Notes: generated by a model from the sequence alone, not told the origin. A stretch of 64,000 nucleotides of DNA from Candidatus Hadersleviella danica (GCA_016711405.1 JADJSZ010000009.1:111187-175186); one strand, 5' to 3'; shown: positions 17,078 through 26,974, numbered from the stretch's first letter. Program-made: numbers and translations.

Positions 17078-20000
17078 ATGCACAAACAGACAAAACTTAC
17101 CAGCAAACGTGTCCTCTTGTTCGGGGGGGTGTGGGCAATTTTAGCGGCCGTTCTCCTGCTCGGAACAGCCCCCTTACCCACCCATGCCGCCCACGGCCCC
17201 TTTGTCATAGATGGCGATTTAAGCGATTGGGGCGAACGGTATCGCCTCGACCTTGGCCCTGTGAACGGGGTGAGCGGCTATGCCCTGTATGCGACCTATG
17301 ACCCCGACACGGCCGACTACCTCTTTGCCGTGCGTGCCCCTGTCGCCATCGGCGCCACCACCACCCTCTGGCTCAACACCGACCAAAACCCCGCCACGGG
17401 CTATCAAGTCTCAGGTTTTGCGGGTGGGGCTGAGTTTAATATCAACATTTTTGGGGATGGCCAGCCTTACCTCTATACAGGAGCCGACGGCCAAATCTTC
17501 ACCTTTGGCCCCTCTCAGCCACGCCTATAATGCGGGCAACACCATTGTGGAAATGGCCGTGCCCGCCGCCCAACTGGGGGAATTGCCACCGACATTGACA
17601 TCATCGCCGATGTGAACAATGCCGTGTTTTGCCCAGCGACTACATCAATCCACCCTATACCCTGCTGGCCACTCCCCTGCCCGAACGCACCAACTTCGAC
17701 AAGCGGGTGGGCATTGTCTACTCCCAAACCACGGCCGAAAACTTCTGGGATGAAAAATCCTACGCCCAACTCTACGCCAGCGTTCAGCACCAAGTCATGA
17801 TGGCGGGCATCCCCTTCGACCTCATCCACGAAGATGCGTTGGCCGATTACACCAACCTCATTGCGCCCATTAGTGCGGACACTTATCGCCGCCACCAAAA
17901 TTTGCTGGGCTTGCAGTTAGAGGCGTATGCAGGCCCTGTCAATTACGAAATTCGCGCCAACGAAGTGAGCCATCCCGTCATGCAGGCGTATACCGCCAAC
18001 GAACTGATCTTGCCCTACACCATGCAGTACTACAATGTGTACGAGCCATTTGCAGGGCAACCCATCACCTCGCTGGCGCAGTTGGTGGATACAACCAACA
18101 GCCAAACCTATGATGGCATGATTGCCACAGAGACGGGCGGCCGTAACATTCACTTTGGCACCACCCAAATCATGGCCGACCGCAACTTGCTGTGGCGGGC
18201 GGTGCAATGGGTGGTCTATGGGAATGAGCGCGTGGTGGAGTTGCAACTCGGCCGTTTCGACAGCATCTTCCTCTCCCGCAACGACATGGACCAAACCCAA
18301 TTCATCGAAGAAGTGCCGTTCGTGGTAGAACCACTCTACGACAACTATCTGATAGATTGGAAGAACACCTACAACTTTGTCGGCTCCTACTACATCAACA
18401 TTGGGGCCGATTTGCCACCCAATGACCCCAACTGTTACGTGGGTGCGCCCGAAGTGGCCAACCCCACCTATCCGGGTTCACTGGCTTGCACCGATTGGGA
18501 TTTGTCACGGCCGCTTTACCTCGACTACATCGCCCTTGGCAACGAAGTCGCCTCCCATTCTTACACCCATCTGCCCGACACCCTCTACTTCCCCGCCAAC
18601 ACCCTCAACAGCCTCACCCCCGCCGAGCGGCTGTTTGAGTTGCGCGACTCGATGGATGTCATTGCCGCTGGCCTGAGCGTGCCTGTGGTGGGTGCCGCCC
18701 AACCGGGCGACCCCGAAGCGTTGTTTGTGACCGAGGAGATAGACACGGCCGGGTACATGGATTACTTCTCGGGTGGCTATTCCAGCGTGGGGGCAGGCTT
18801 CCCCAGCGCCTTTGGCTACCTCTCGCCCGATTACACCACCGTTTATTTGGCGCCCAACATGACCTTCGACTTTTCGTTGGTCGTCTTTCAAGGGATGACC
18901 CCCGCCGAAGCGGAGGCGTATTGGCAACAAGAGTTCCACAACCTGACCACGCACGGCTCGCAACCGATTATCCATTGGCCGTGGCACGATTACGCCCTAA
19001 CGGTGGAACTGCCCACCTATAGCGAAGCGATGTTTACCAGTTTGTTGAACACCGCTTACACGGCCAACACCGAATTTACAACGGCCGCCGACGCGGCCGA
19101 ACGCATCACCGCCTTTCGCAATGCCAGCCTAACTGTCAGCCCACTGAGCGCGGGCAACGAGCTGACGGCCACGGTGGATGCGGCCGATGTCGGCCGTTCC
19201 TCGCTCAAGCTGGAAACGGGCAGTGAGGTGATTGCCCATGTGGACAACTGGTACGCCTACAACGACGACCACATCTTCCTGCCCCAAAACGGCGGCACCT
19301 TCCGCGCCCAACTCGGAGCCACGGCCGATGCCGTTACCCACATCACCCACCTGCCCATGCGGGCGGAACTGCTCTCGCTGGTGGGCGATGGCACCGAACT
19401 GACCTACACCTTCAACGGCGAAGGGGCTGTCGTTCTCGAGCTAAACATTCCCCCGAATGCCATTTTGATGCACGAAGGGGCGGATAGCGTGAACTTGGTC
19501 GGCAACACTTTCACGATGCAGTTCGACGACAACGCGGCACACACCGGGCGGGTCTATTTTGTGGCCATCCCCGAGGTGCATTTTAGTGCGGCGGGGTATG
19601 TGGCGGCCGAACAAACGGCCGAGGTGGCGATTACCGCCACGTTGGGCATTACCCCCACCTTGCCCGTGACCGTAACCGTAGCTAGTGCGGATGGCACGGC
19701 CGTGGCGGGGAGCGATTATGCGGCCGTCAACCAAACGCTCCACTTTGCCATTGGCCAAACTAGCCAAACCTTTACCACCACCCTCTTTCCCGATGGCTTG
19801 GTGGAAGGTTCCGAACAATTTAGCCTGATATTGAGTGCGCCCCACAATGCGCTGATGGGCACGCCCAACCCCGCCATCGTCACCATCACCGACATGCCTG
19901 TAGACCTTGCGGGCGATGTGGGGGCGTGGCATCACCTCGGCAACCTCTACTTGGGCGGTGAGATTTCGGCCGATGCCGCCCCCACCACACTGGGCGATGA

Positions 20001-20455
20001 TGGTGCCGTGCGCACCCTTAACCAAATTTGGTCGCCGGGGGCAACGCCCACCATAACCGTGACGGTGAGTGGCACGGGGAGCGGGCAGTTGGTGGTGTGG
20101 ATGGATTGGGACAATAGCATGGCCTACGACGCGCCCAGCGAGCGGGTCATCTCCCAAACGGTGGTGGGGGGCACCAGCTATCCCATCCTGCTAACGATTC
20201 CCGCCGAATACACGACGGGGCAACAGGTGCGGGTGCGGGCGCGGGTGTATGATGCGTCGCCCGCCACCCCTGCGCCATTGGGTTATGGCGGCGGTGGTGA
20301 GGTGGAGGATTTCTTGTGGAATTTCAGCCCCACGGCCGTGGCTTTGCAGCAAATAGCGGCCAGCTCCGCCAGCGGCCGTGTCACCCTCTGGCTTGGCAAT
20401 GCTCCTGCTCGGCTTGGTTAGCCTAATGGTGCTACGGCCGAAACGGCCGCATTGA
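17078..20455 (+). CDS. Large secreted protein: CBM9-like, PelA-type deacetylase-like region, Calx-beta and GEVED domains, C-terminal anchor; four frameshifts
   Basis: About 1,120 residues once breaks are bridged. The signal peptide ends near THAAHG. IDGDLSDWGERY opens a CBM9/DOMON-like domain (about 35-170). Next comes a GATase-like region (KRVGIVYSQTTAENFWDEKS) and then a polysaccharide-deacetylase-like region with GNEVASHSYTHLPDT (His-x3-His metal pair) and IIHWPWHDYAL. A Calx-beta domain (GTAVAGSDYAAVNQTLHF) and a GEVED domain (WMDWDNSMAYD, GEVEDFLW) follow, and a C-terminal membrane helix MLLLGLVSLMVLRPKRPH. Breaks lie near 17512, 17577, 17625 and 20397, three of them at base runs. In Pel systems PelA carries hydrolase and deacetylase; here the hydrolase seems split off into the adjacent GH114-like genes. 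Deacetylase activity is inferred from motif and context. Confidence 0.7.
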
Positions 20456-20469
20456 GCCACCGATTTAGC

Positions 20470-20541
20470 CACGAATTTCACGGAAGAGATGAATTATCCT
20501 TGTGAAAATTCGTATAATTCGTGAAATTCGTGTCTAAAAAA
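20470..20541. repeat. Inverted-repeat element with CACGAATTTCACG arms, copy 1
   Basis: CACGAATTTCACG (20470-20482) is the exact complement of CGTGAAATTCGTG (20520-20532), followed by TCTAAAAA. A second element with the same right-hand ATTCGTGAAATTCGTGTCTAAAAA end lies at 52401-52487. It is also internally periodic (ATTCGTGAA units). Confidence 0.8.
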
Positions 20542-20556
20542 CCCTCTCTATCCCTA

Positions 20557-21382
20557 TGAAAATTGCCCTAATACAAACCAACTGGCCCGGTACACGAGAA
20601 GCCATGACCGCCACCTACCGCGAATTGGTGCGCGAAGCGGCCGAGCGTGGCGCTCATCTCGTCTGTTTACAAGAATTTACCCTCTCCCCCTACTTTGCCA
20701 GCGTGATAGACCCCGCCAACACGATGTGGGCGGAGCCACTGCACGGCGGCGAAACCAGCCGCATTTTGGGCGAGATGGCGCGGCAAAATGGGGTTCACCT
20801 CATCGGTTCTATTTTTGAGGCGGGGGAAGACGGCCGTTACTGGGATACAGCCACCATTTACAACCCTGCGGGGGGTGCAGGCTATACCCGCAAAGTGCAT
20901 ATCCCGCAGGGGAAGGCTACCACGAAGACCACTATTTTGGCGGGGGGGATGGCTTCCCAGTACATGAGGTGGCGGGCTGGCCAACGGCCGTGCCGACCTG
21001 CTACGACCAGTGGTTCCCCGAAATGGCTCGTATTTGTGCCCTGAATGGGGCCAAATTTATCTTCTACCCCACCGCCATCGGCTCTGAACCGACCAACCCC
21101 GAGATAGACACGCGGGACGCATGGCAAACGGTGATGCGCGGCCATGCGGTGGCCAATGGGAGGTATGTGTCCGCCGCCAACCGCACAGGGGTGGAGGGGG
21201 TTGGCGTTTTATGGCGGTAGCTTTATTTGCGACCCGCTGGGCAATCATTGCCCAAGCCAGCCGAGACCAAACGGAGGTGATTACGGCCGACCTTGACCTC
21301 GCCCTTCTCGCCGAATGGCGGCGGCTATTCCCCTCCTCGCCAACGGCGGCCGAGCGTTTATGGGCGACTGGTGGAAGGGTAG
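20557..21382 (+). CDS. aguB: N-carbamoylputrescine amidase (nitrilase superfamily), several frameshifts
   Basis: Hydrolyses N-carbamoylputrescine to putrescine, CO2 and ammonia. MKIALIQTNWPGTREAM starts the fold; LVCLQEFTLSPYF holds the catalytic Glu, KVHIPQGEGYHEDHYF the catalytic Lys and the AguB-specific loop, and VPTCYDQWFPEMAR the nucleophilic Cys; DAWQTVMRGHAVANG and AANRTGVEG also match. Breaks occur at a G run near 20912, near 21205 (FYGGSFICDPLG after GVEGVG), near 21245 and near 21335, after which RQRRPSVYGRLVEG reaches a stop at 21380-21382. About 275 residues in all, slightly under the usual 290. The pieces are in order and carry all catalytic residues, so indel errors are likelier than decay. 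Confidence 0.8.
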
Positions 21383-21383
21383 G

Positions 21384-21762
21384 GAATGGGGATACGGCCG
21401 AGAAGGTGGCGCAATATCAAGCCGAGCCGTATGTGTTGGCGGCCGATGTGTATGGGGTGGCTCCCAATGTGGGGCGGGGGCTGGACGTGGTATACGGGGT
21501 CGGCGGGCTGGATGTGGCGGCTGGGGTGGAGGGGATTTTGGGCGTGCGCAAGGTGGGGAGACGTTGTTTATGGAGCCGTGCATCCCTGATAGTTGGGATG
21601 GGTTTGAGGTGGCGGTGAAGCACGGCCGTGCCACCTACCACATTGTGGTTCAAAACTCAGGCAATTTCCAGCGGGTATCTCTGGATGGGGTGGAGCTATC
21701 TAGCCCATCTATCCCGTTGGTAGATGACGGGCAGGTGCATGAGGTGGTGGTGGGGAGATGAA
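21384..21762 (+). pseudogene. 3' remnant of a GH94 phosphorylase / cyclic glucan synthase C-terminus
   Basis: Only about 125 residues remain: NGDTAEKVAQYQAEPYVLAA, then DVYGVAP, GWTWYTGSAGWMWRL, GVEGILG and GDTLFMEPCIPDSWDGFEV. That is the C-terminal end of GH94 (cellobiose/chitobiose phosphorylase or NdvB-type cyclic beta-1,2-glucan synthase), including the conserved GWTWYTGSAGWM stretch. Two breaks lie near 21475 and 21560. No start or N-terminal catalytic region precedes it; it begins right after the amidase stop, so the 5' part (normally 2-8 kb) is missing through deletion or a misassembly joint. Confidence 0.7.
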
Positions 21763-21767
21763 TGAGT

Positions 21768-21800
21768 AGACCTCAATGGTTTTCAAAACTCTTGAGGTCT
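21768..21800 (+). terminator. Hairpin AGACCTCAA...TTGAGGTCT, terminator-like
   Basis: AGACCTCAA (21768-21776) pairs with TTGAGGTCT (21792-21800), with further pairing of GGTTTT and AAAAC in the loop. It stands just after the GH94 remnant stop. The plan AGACCT-x-GGT..ACC-x-AGGTCT is shared with a hairpin at 58716-58748. Confidence 0.55.
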
Positions 21801-21926
21801 TTAGCGAGTGAGATGAATCACCCCAATGGGAAAAAGTTGTATTGAACAAAGAGAAAAAACATGAATTCCGAATCGAATATAGTGCCCATAAATGAGTTGT
21901 GGATTGGGGAAACATATGACACAGGC

Positions 21927-21954
21927 GTAGTGGCGCAATATATTGCGCCACTAC
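21927..21954. repeat. Perfect 28-bp palindrome, dispersed family
   Basis: GTAGTGGCGCAATA is followed immediately by its exact reverse complement. The same sequence occurs at 42456-42485 and, diverged, at 8364-8409. It is intergenic in all three places. Confidence 0.9.
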
Positions 21955-22040
21955 ATCCACGGTTAAATTCGGAACACTATAACAGATGCACGCTTTGTTG
22001 GGCGGGGGTGGCAAGGGAATAGTGTAGACCTAAAATTCAT

Positions 22041-22322
22041 TTACAAATCACTTTCGTTATAAAAACTCCGAAAGTCATTCAACATTTTCTCTAGCATAGA
22101 GTTTGCTTCATGTACTGCCTTTGTAGGAATCTCACTTGCTATTTGACTGTTTCCTTTGTTGATAACTATATATGCATTTATATGATTTTCTGGATGTTCT
22201 TCCCAAAGATAAGGATAAATCAAAATAAAATCTTCTTCAGGGAGATCCTTGTATTTTTCAATCCCACGCAAAATACTTAATGCAAGGATAAAATCTTTAT
22301 AATTTTCGGATAACCCTGACAC
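22041..22322 (-). CDS. Hypothetical 93-residue protein, AT-rich
   Basis: MSGLSENYKDFILALSILRG through RSFYNESDL is an acidic, soluble-looking protein with no family I recognise. Its AT-rich codon use and absence of CGGCCG differ sharply from flanking genes and suggest recent acquisition. It lies just downstream, on the same strand, of another small AT-rich fragment and near an IS200-type element. The style (short, acidic, with neighbouring paralogue-like fragments) resembles immunity proteins of polymorphic toxins, but nothing in the sequence proves it. Confidence 0.45.
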   Translation of the reverse strand: MSGLSENYKDFILALSILRGIEKYKDLPEEDFILIYPYLWEEHPENHINAYIVINKGNSQIASEIPTKAVHEANSMLEKMLNDFRSFYNESDL

Positions 22323-22353
22323 GCAAAAGTGTCCAAGTGCTCAGGCGGAATCA

Positions 22354-22588
22354 TTACCGAGATTGAGAAGGATTCGCATAAATATTTTGAAGCAAAAATA
22401 ATAAATAATCACCAACGGATTTCACTTCATTGGGGTAATGGGTCATGCCTTGAATTTCATCGTCAGCAATTTTTTCTCCATAGAATTTTTTTGTAGATAG
22501 CCAAGACAGCCAGTCATTGTAGAAGTTTGGGGGAACAAGCGAACTGGCTTTGAATTTTTCAAAGCTAGTTTCTGTTAATCTTACTCAT
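22354..22588 (-). CDS. Hypothetical AT-rich protein, frameshifted near its start
   Basis: About 75 residues, containing VPPNFYNDWLSWLSTKKFYG and HYPNEVKSVGDYLLFLLQN, read to a TAA at 22354. The only nearby ATG (22588) is out of frame by one base after seven codons (MSKINRN), so one indel near 22570 is assumed. No family recognised. Same low-GC style as the following small gene; both may be one acquired unit. Confidence 0.4.
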
Positions 22589-23075
22589 ATATAAGGAACT
22601 TGGTTCTGACATATCAAAAATAACTCCTTTCAACTGCAATGCGCCCCATTGGTTTGTGTTACTTGCACTGGGGCGGGGATGGCGAAATCGTCCAACTAGA
22701 AAAATGCGAAGGACTGAGGATTTTATGACCTACGAAGTTAATTGTCTTGTCATTCCGAATAAAGTGAGGAATCCCTAAAACGCCTCTCGCAAATCAAGCC
22801 AGATGAAGCTTTAGGGATTCTTCGCTTCGCTCAGAATGACACATTAGAAAATGTAGGTTAATAAATTCTCACTCCTTATCAACAAAGATATGACCTTGCT
22901 GGTAACGCAGTCCTTGCTTACGTCGATGATCTTCAATCTTAAATAGAAAACTCTGTAACATTTGTTTAGTCCTGTGATCTTTCTGAGGGCATCAGCGTAT
23001 CACAGGTAGAGTTTTATGCAATCAGTTTTAGAACTGAACGACCTTGGGTGAAAAGCGGTTGTAGAGTTCATCCAA
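22589..23075. other. Non-coding AT-rich stretch with a long inverted repeat
   Basis: No gene is seen. At 22748-22841 an interrupted palindrome has outer arms TGTCATTC/GAATGACA and inner arms GAATCCCTAAA/TTTAGGGATTC. This 'GTCATTC...GAATGAC' plan is known as a mobile intergenic repeat in other phyla. The base composition matches the AT-rich patch around it. Confidence 0.6.
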
Positions 23076-23127
23076 TTTCTCACTTCTCACTTTTCACTTT
23101 TCACTTTTCACTTCTTACTTTTCACTG
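23076..23127. repeat. Heptad repeat TTTTCAC, left flank of the IS200-type element
   Basis: A period-7 run of CTTTTCA/CTTCTCA units ends where the transposon begins. Matching TTTTCAC-type DNA resumes at about 23704-23727 beyond the right end, so the element seems to have inserted into the repeat. Confidence 0.75.
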
Positions 23128-23703
23128 TCTGTAAATAGGGTTGAAGCCCCTGCCTTTAGGCAGGCCGTTTTAACCCACGATAGATTGCTGTAAACTGAGA
23201 GCATGAGTTATCATAAGGGTTCCCACTCTGTTTACGATATTAAGTACCACGTAGTCTGGACTACCAAATACCGTAAAGCTGTATTAAGGGGTGAAGTGGC
23301 CAAACGATTGCGTGAATTGGTGCGTCAAACATGTGCCACAATGGATATTTATATTTTGAGTGGTCATGTCGCTAAAGATCATGTGCATTTATTGCTATCA
23401 GTGCCCCCGAAAGTATCGGTAAGCGAGCTAATGCAACGACTGAAAGGTCGAAGTAGTCGGATAATGCTACAGGAGTTTAATGAGTTACGTCGCCAATTTT
23501 GGGGGACAACGCGTGGTAGAGGCTATTTTGCAGCAAGTAGTGGTAACGTAACGGACGAGGTAATTCAGCAGTATATTGAATCGCAGGAGGGCATAACAGA
23601 TGTTGATGATCAATTTAGTATAGGGTCAACATAGAGCGTTGGATAATGCCTTCAGACGACTTTCAGTCGTTTTCCAAGCTACCGGCTTTAGCCGGTAGTA
23701 GTT
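23128..23703 (+). mobile_element. IS200-type insertion sequence (tnpA only) with subterminal hairpins
   Basis: One transposase gene is flanked by imperfect palindromes rather than inverted repeats, as in IS200/IS605. The left hairpin CCTGCCTTTAGGCAGG is at 23149-23164; right hairpins ACGACTTTCAGTCGT and CTACCGGCTTTAGCCGGTAG are at 23656-23670 and 23679-23698. No tnpB is present. Exact ends are uncertain by about ten bases. Both flanks are TTTTCAC heptad repeat, compatible with a short T/C/A-rich target and no target duplication. Confidence 0.8.
23203..23634 (+). CDS. tnpA: IS200/IS605 family transposase TnpA
   Basis: A 143-residue HUH-type Y1 transposase that cuts and joins single-stranded DNA at the element's hairpin ends. 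SVYDIKYHVVWTTKYRKAVL is the classic N terminus; DHVHLLLSVPP contains the His-hydrophobic-His metal site; the catalytic Tyr is in QQYIESQ near residue 127. Length is normal and the frame intact, unlike many neighbours, so it could still be active. The gene is AT-rich and lacks CGGCCG, consistent with foreign origin. Confidence 0.95.
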   Translation: MSYHKGSHSVYDIKYHVVWTTKYRKAVLRGEVAKRLRELVRQTCATMDIYILSGHVAKDHVHLLLSVPPKVSVSELMQRLKGRSSRIMLQEFNELRRQFWGTTRGRGYFAASSGNVTDEVIQQYIESQEGITDVDDQFSIGST

Positions 23704-23728
23704 GACTTTTCACTTTTGACTTCTTTGC

Positions 23729-26081
23729 TCAGGCAAATTCGGCCGTGGCGAGGGCGAGAACTTCGTCGAGCGTTAACTGGGCACCTTCCTCTTGCAGTTG
23801 GGCGGCGCGGGCGGGGCCAACGGCCGCTTCGCCAAGGGCGAGGTAGCGTTGGCGGTCTGGGTCGCTATTCACCACCCCTATCTCATCCAACATAGCATAC
23901 ACCGCTCCCATGAGTTGCAACCCTGCTTCTATGCGCCCTTGGTTGAGCCATAATTGGCTGAGCGCATCTAAGGTGTTGGTAAAGTGGCGGCGGTGGTAAG
24001 GCGGTGGCGCAGGTGCAGGGCGCGGTGTAACAGCGACTCTGCTTGGGCATAATCTCCCCGTGCTTGAGCTACCTGAGCCAGTCCCGTGAGGCTGTGAGCC
24101 ATGCTGGCTTCTAAACGCAATTCCTCTCTAATTTCTAGCGATTCGGTATAGGCCGCCTCGGCCGCTTCGTAATAGTAAGGCGCAGGTTGGCCAGCCCAAT
24201 GCTCCCGAGGGCGAGGGCAATTCCCTCGGGGTGGGCGAGTTCGCGGTAAATGATTAATGCCCAGCGGAAATAATCGGCCGCTTGGGCATAATCAAAGAGC
24301 ATCCCATAATGTTGCCCCAAATGGTGCAAATTATTGGTCAACCCTTGCTTATCGCCTAGCTGTTCATAAATGGTGATAGATTCTTGGAGCGTGGACAAGG
24401 CTTGTTCGGTGCGGCCGATGATACGCAGGCTGAAACTGACTTGGGAGAGGACTGTGGCACGGAGAGAGGTGGGGCTGGGGCTGTGCGCCAAGGCGAGGAG
24501 AGAGAGTCGGCTTGCTTCACGGTATTGGCCGCGTGCTTCCCAATAGAGGTGCAGGGTATTGCAGAGGCGCAAACAGAGGGTTTGGTCGGTGGCCGTGGTG
24601 CTGGCTTCCAGTAAAGTGCTTCTTGCCAATCGTCGTTTTCCGCATCAATGGCGGCGAACGTGGCTCTTTGCTTCTCTCCTTTTACTTGGTCGGGGTGGTG
24701 ATGGATTCCAGCCATGGAGTGTAGTAGGTGATATAGCGCTCTTGGGCGGTGGTAAGCACACCCTGTTTTTGCAACTGCTCTAACCCATATTCGCGCATGA
24801 TGTGGAGCAGGCGGAAGCGGGGGTTGATTTTCCCCTTCAGCGGTGTTTATTTGGAGCAAACTCTTGTCGGCCAAGGTGTAGAGCATCATTTCGACTTCGG
24901 CCGAGAGTGCGCCCTTTGCCCACACTTGGGCAAGGGCTTCGGCCGTGCCGCGCAAGAACAGCGCGGCGTGGGCAAAGAGGCTTTGCTCTTCCTCCGAGAG
25001 CAGTTCATAGCTCAATCAATGGCTCCGCGCAGGGTTTGTTGGCGGGGGAAAAATCGCGGTACTGAGATGAGTCAGCCGTTGGTGGAGTTGGGCTTGGATT
25101 TGGGCGGCCGTGGCGCGGCGCAAGCGGGCGGCGGCCATCTCAATCGCTAATGGCAAGCCATCTAGCTGGGTGCAAATGTGAGTACAATGGGGCTGGTGGT
25201 CTCATCGAGGACAAAGTTGGGGTTGGCGATGCGGGCACGGCCGAGAAAAGGGTTACGGCCGAGTAATCGCCCATTTTTTCCAGCGGGGGCAACGCTTTGA
25301 TGTTAGGCAGGGCGAGGGGCGAGACGGGAAACTCATATTCGCCATAGCAATTGAGCCATTCGCGGCTGGAGATGAGGAGTTTGAGATGCGGGACACGGCC
25401 GAGGAGTTCGGTTAGGTGGTGGGCGAAGGGAACCAACTGCTCAAAGTTATCGAGTACCAGCAAGATTTGTTGCTGGTAAGGTAATTGGCGAGCTGGTCGA
25501 GGGCGTTTTGGGCTTTGTCTTCGGGCAAATTGAGGGCTTGGACGAGGGCGGGCAAGAGGCAGTCGTCATCGCGCACGGCCGCGAGGGGCACAAAGCAGAC
25601 TCCATTGGCAAATTCGGGGGCAAGAGCGTGGGCGATTTCAATGCTGAGGCGGGTTTTGCCTGTGCGGGAGGCCTGTCAGGGTGAGCAGGCGTACCGTGGG
25701 CTGGCGGAGTAGGGCGGAGACGGCCGCGATTTCTGCTTCGCGCCCAATGGTGGGGGTGAGCAAAGCGGGCAGGGCGAGGGAGCGCAGGGCGGAGACGGCC
25801 GTGGAGGGGGGAGGCCAGAAGGCCATGTGGGGCACGGCCGCTTCTTCGGCGCGGGCAAAAGTGAGGAAATGGGCTTGTTCGACAGGGGGGACGGCTAGTT
25901 TTTCGGCCAGCAAAGTGGCCAATTGCAACGAGGGGCGCAAACTCCCATTCTCAATGCGCTTGAACTGTGACCAAGGCGCAACTGACAGCCTCGGCTAAAT
26001 CGGCTTGGTGCAACCCAACGCCCCGCGTCGCCGCTTGAGCCATTGGGGAAAGGTGAGGAGTTCTGCTGGAGTGGTGGTCAT
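23729..26081 (-). CDS. XRE-type HTH / NB-ARC-like ATPase / TPR regulator, many frameshifts
   Basis: About 780 residues when bridged. The start at 26081 reads MTTTPAELLTFPQWLKRRR; QADLAEAVSCALVTV and NGSLRPSLQLATLLAEKL give the XRE helix-turn-helix. A P-loop ATPase follows: TIGREAEI then LLTLTG with G-x-GKTRL (partly across a break), LLVLDNFEQLVPFAH (Walker B) and LKLLISSREWLN. The arm region includes LDGLPLAIEMAAARL and DWSYELLSEEEQSLFA. The C-terminal half is TPR-like (LTNNLHHLGQHYGMLFDYAQ), ending at 23729. At least seven single-base breaks were noted. Such proteins are large STAND-type signalling regulators common in Chloroflexota; the ligand is unknown. Heptad repeats lie directly upstream (26103-26176). 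Confidence 0.75.
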
Positions 26082-26102
26082 GGTGAGGCGAGGAAGGTGA
26101 GG

Positions 26103-26176
26103 GAAGTGAAAAGTGAAAGGTGTGTGCAACCCCTTTCACTCTTTACTTCTTACTTTTCACTTTTTACTTCTTACAG
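26103..26176. repeat. Heptad repeats AGTGAAA and TTACTTC/TTTTCAC
   Basis: AGTGAAA/AGTGAAAG units at 26105-26122 and complementary period-7 CTTTACT/CTTACTT/TTCACTT units at 26140-26176 flank a short spacer in the divergent gap between the STAND-type regulator and the LURP-one-like gene. Confidence 0.8.
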
Positions 26177-26196
26177 CTCCTAAGTATACCGATTTT

Positions 26197-26242
26197 GTAT
26201 CCAAAAAGGATACTGACTTGGGGTGGTCGTTTGCCGTATTGT
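26197..26242 (+). promoter_or_regulatory. Operator-like palindrome GTATCC-N5-GGATAC with promoter
   Basis: A perfect 6-5-6 palindrome (26197-26213) abuts a -35-like CTGACT (26213-26218); after 18 bases comes a -10-like TATTGT (26237-26242). The ATG of the next gene is 49 bases further on. An almost identical arrangement stands at 40150-40195, with the same spacings and a partly conserved spacer (CGTTTGC). Two independent copies make a shared regulator binding site likely. Confidence 0.6.
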
Positions 26243-26290
26243 GTGGCCTGTACCAACTAACTTTGTTTTTCATACGAGGAATCAAAAATC

Positions 26291-26971
26291 ATGACTCAAT
26301 ATCCTTTAACCCTTAAATTTGCGATGTTTACGGCCGCACCCAAGGTGACTGTGACCGATGCGGCAGGAAAAGAGCTGTTCACGGCCGCCAAGAGCTTGCT
26401 CTCTCAGAAGGAGGAGTTTACGTTTACGGCCGAGGGCAAAACCATCTACCAAGTGATTAGCCAAGAAAGCCGTATCAGTGAAATTCCCAGCAATTGGGAT
26501 GTGTTGAATGGGGCGGGGGAGCACCTTGCCACCATTAGTGATGATTTTACGGGGCTGGATTTAGCGGCCGAAGTTGGCGTGACCAATGGCATGGCGGGTA
26601 TGGCCATCAACACGCTCAAGAATTTTGCGGTGGGTGGGCAATCGCTGAAGGTGTTTGGGGTGAAGAGTGTGACGGGGCAATTTTTGGGGCAAATCTCGCC
26701 CGACAAAGCATCGGTGTCGCTCCAACAACTGCCACTGGGCGAACTGACGGCCAAAATTCCCTTGGCGTATCGGCTGATTACGCCCCGTTATGATATTCGC
26801 TGGGGCAACAAAATGGTGATGAGTATGCAAAAACAGCGTACCTTGGTGGCAGATAAGTATGTGCTGGAGGCGAAGCACAAGCTCTCGGCCGCTGATGAGA
26901 GTGCCCTCTTGCCGAGCATTGTGTTGGCCGTGTTTTACGAACGGCAACAGTTGAAGCAGTTGTATAGCTAG
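26291..26971 (+). CDS. LURP-one-related / tubby-C-like protein
   Basis: A 226-residue cytoplasmic protein without signal peptide or membrane helix. The alternating beta pattern (YPLTLKFAMFTAAPKVTVTD, ELFTAAKSLLSQKEEFTF, IYQVISQESRI, YDIRWGNKMVMS, YVLEAKHKLSAADESALLPS) fits the LURP-one/tubby C-terminal beta-barrel fold, where most strands carry 'remembered' residues such as KSLL and the final helix is hydrophobic. Relatives are thought to bind phospholipids. Preceded by a probable regulated promoter at 26197-26242 and an ATACGAGGAATCA ribosome-binding site. Intact. The family call rests on pattern, not on a catalytic motif. Confidence 0.6.
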   Translation: MTQYPLTLKFAMFTAAPKVTVTDAAGKELFTAAKSLLSQKEEFTFTAEGKTIYQVISQESRISEIPSNWDVLNGAGEHLATISDDFTGLDLAAEVGVTNGMAGMAINTLKNFAVGGQSLKVFGVKSVTGQFLGQISPDKASVSLQQLPLGELTAKIPLAYRLITPRYDIRWGNKMVMSMQKQRTLVADKYVLEAKHKLSAADESALLPSIVLAVFYERQQLKQLYS

Positions 26972-26974
26972 GGA

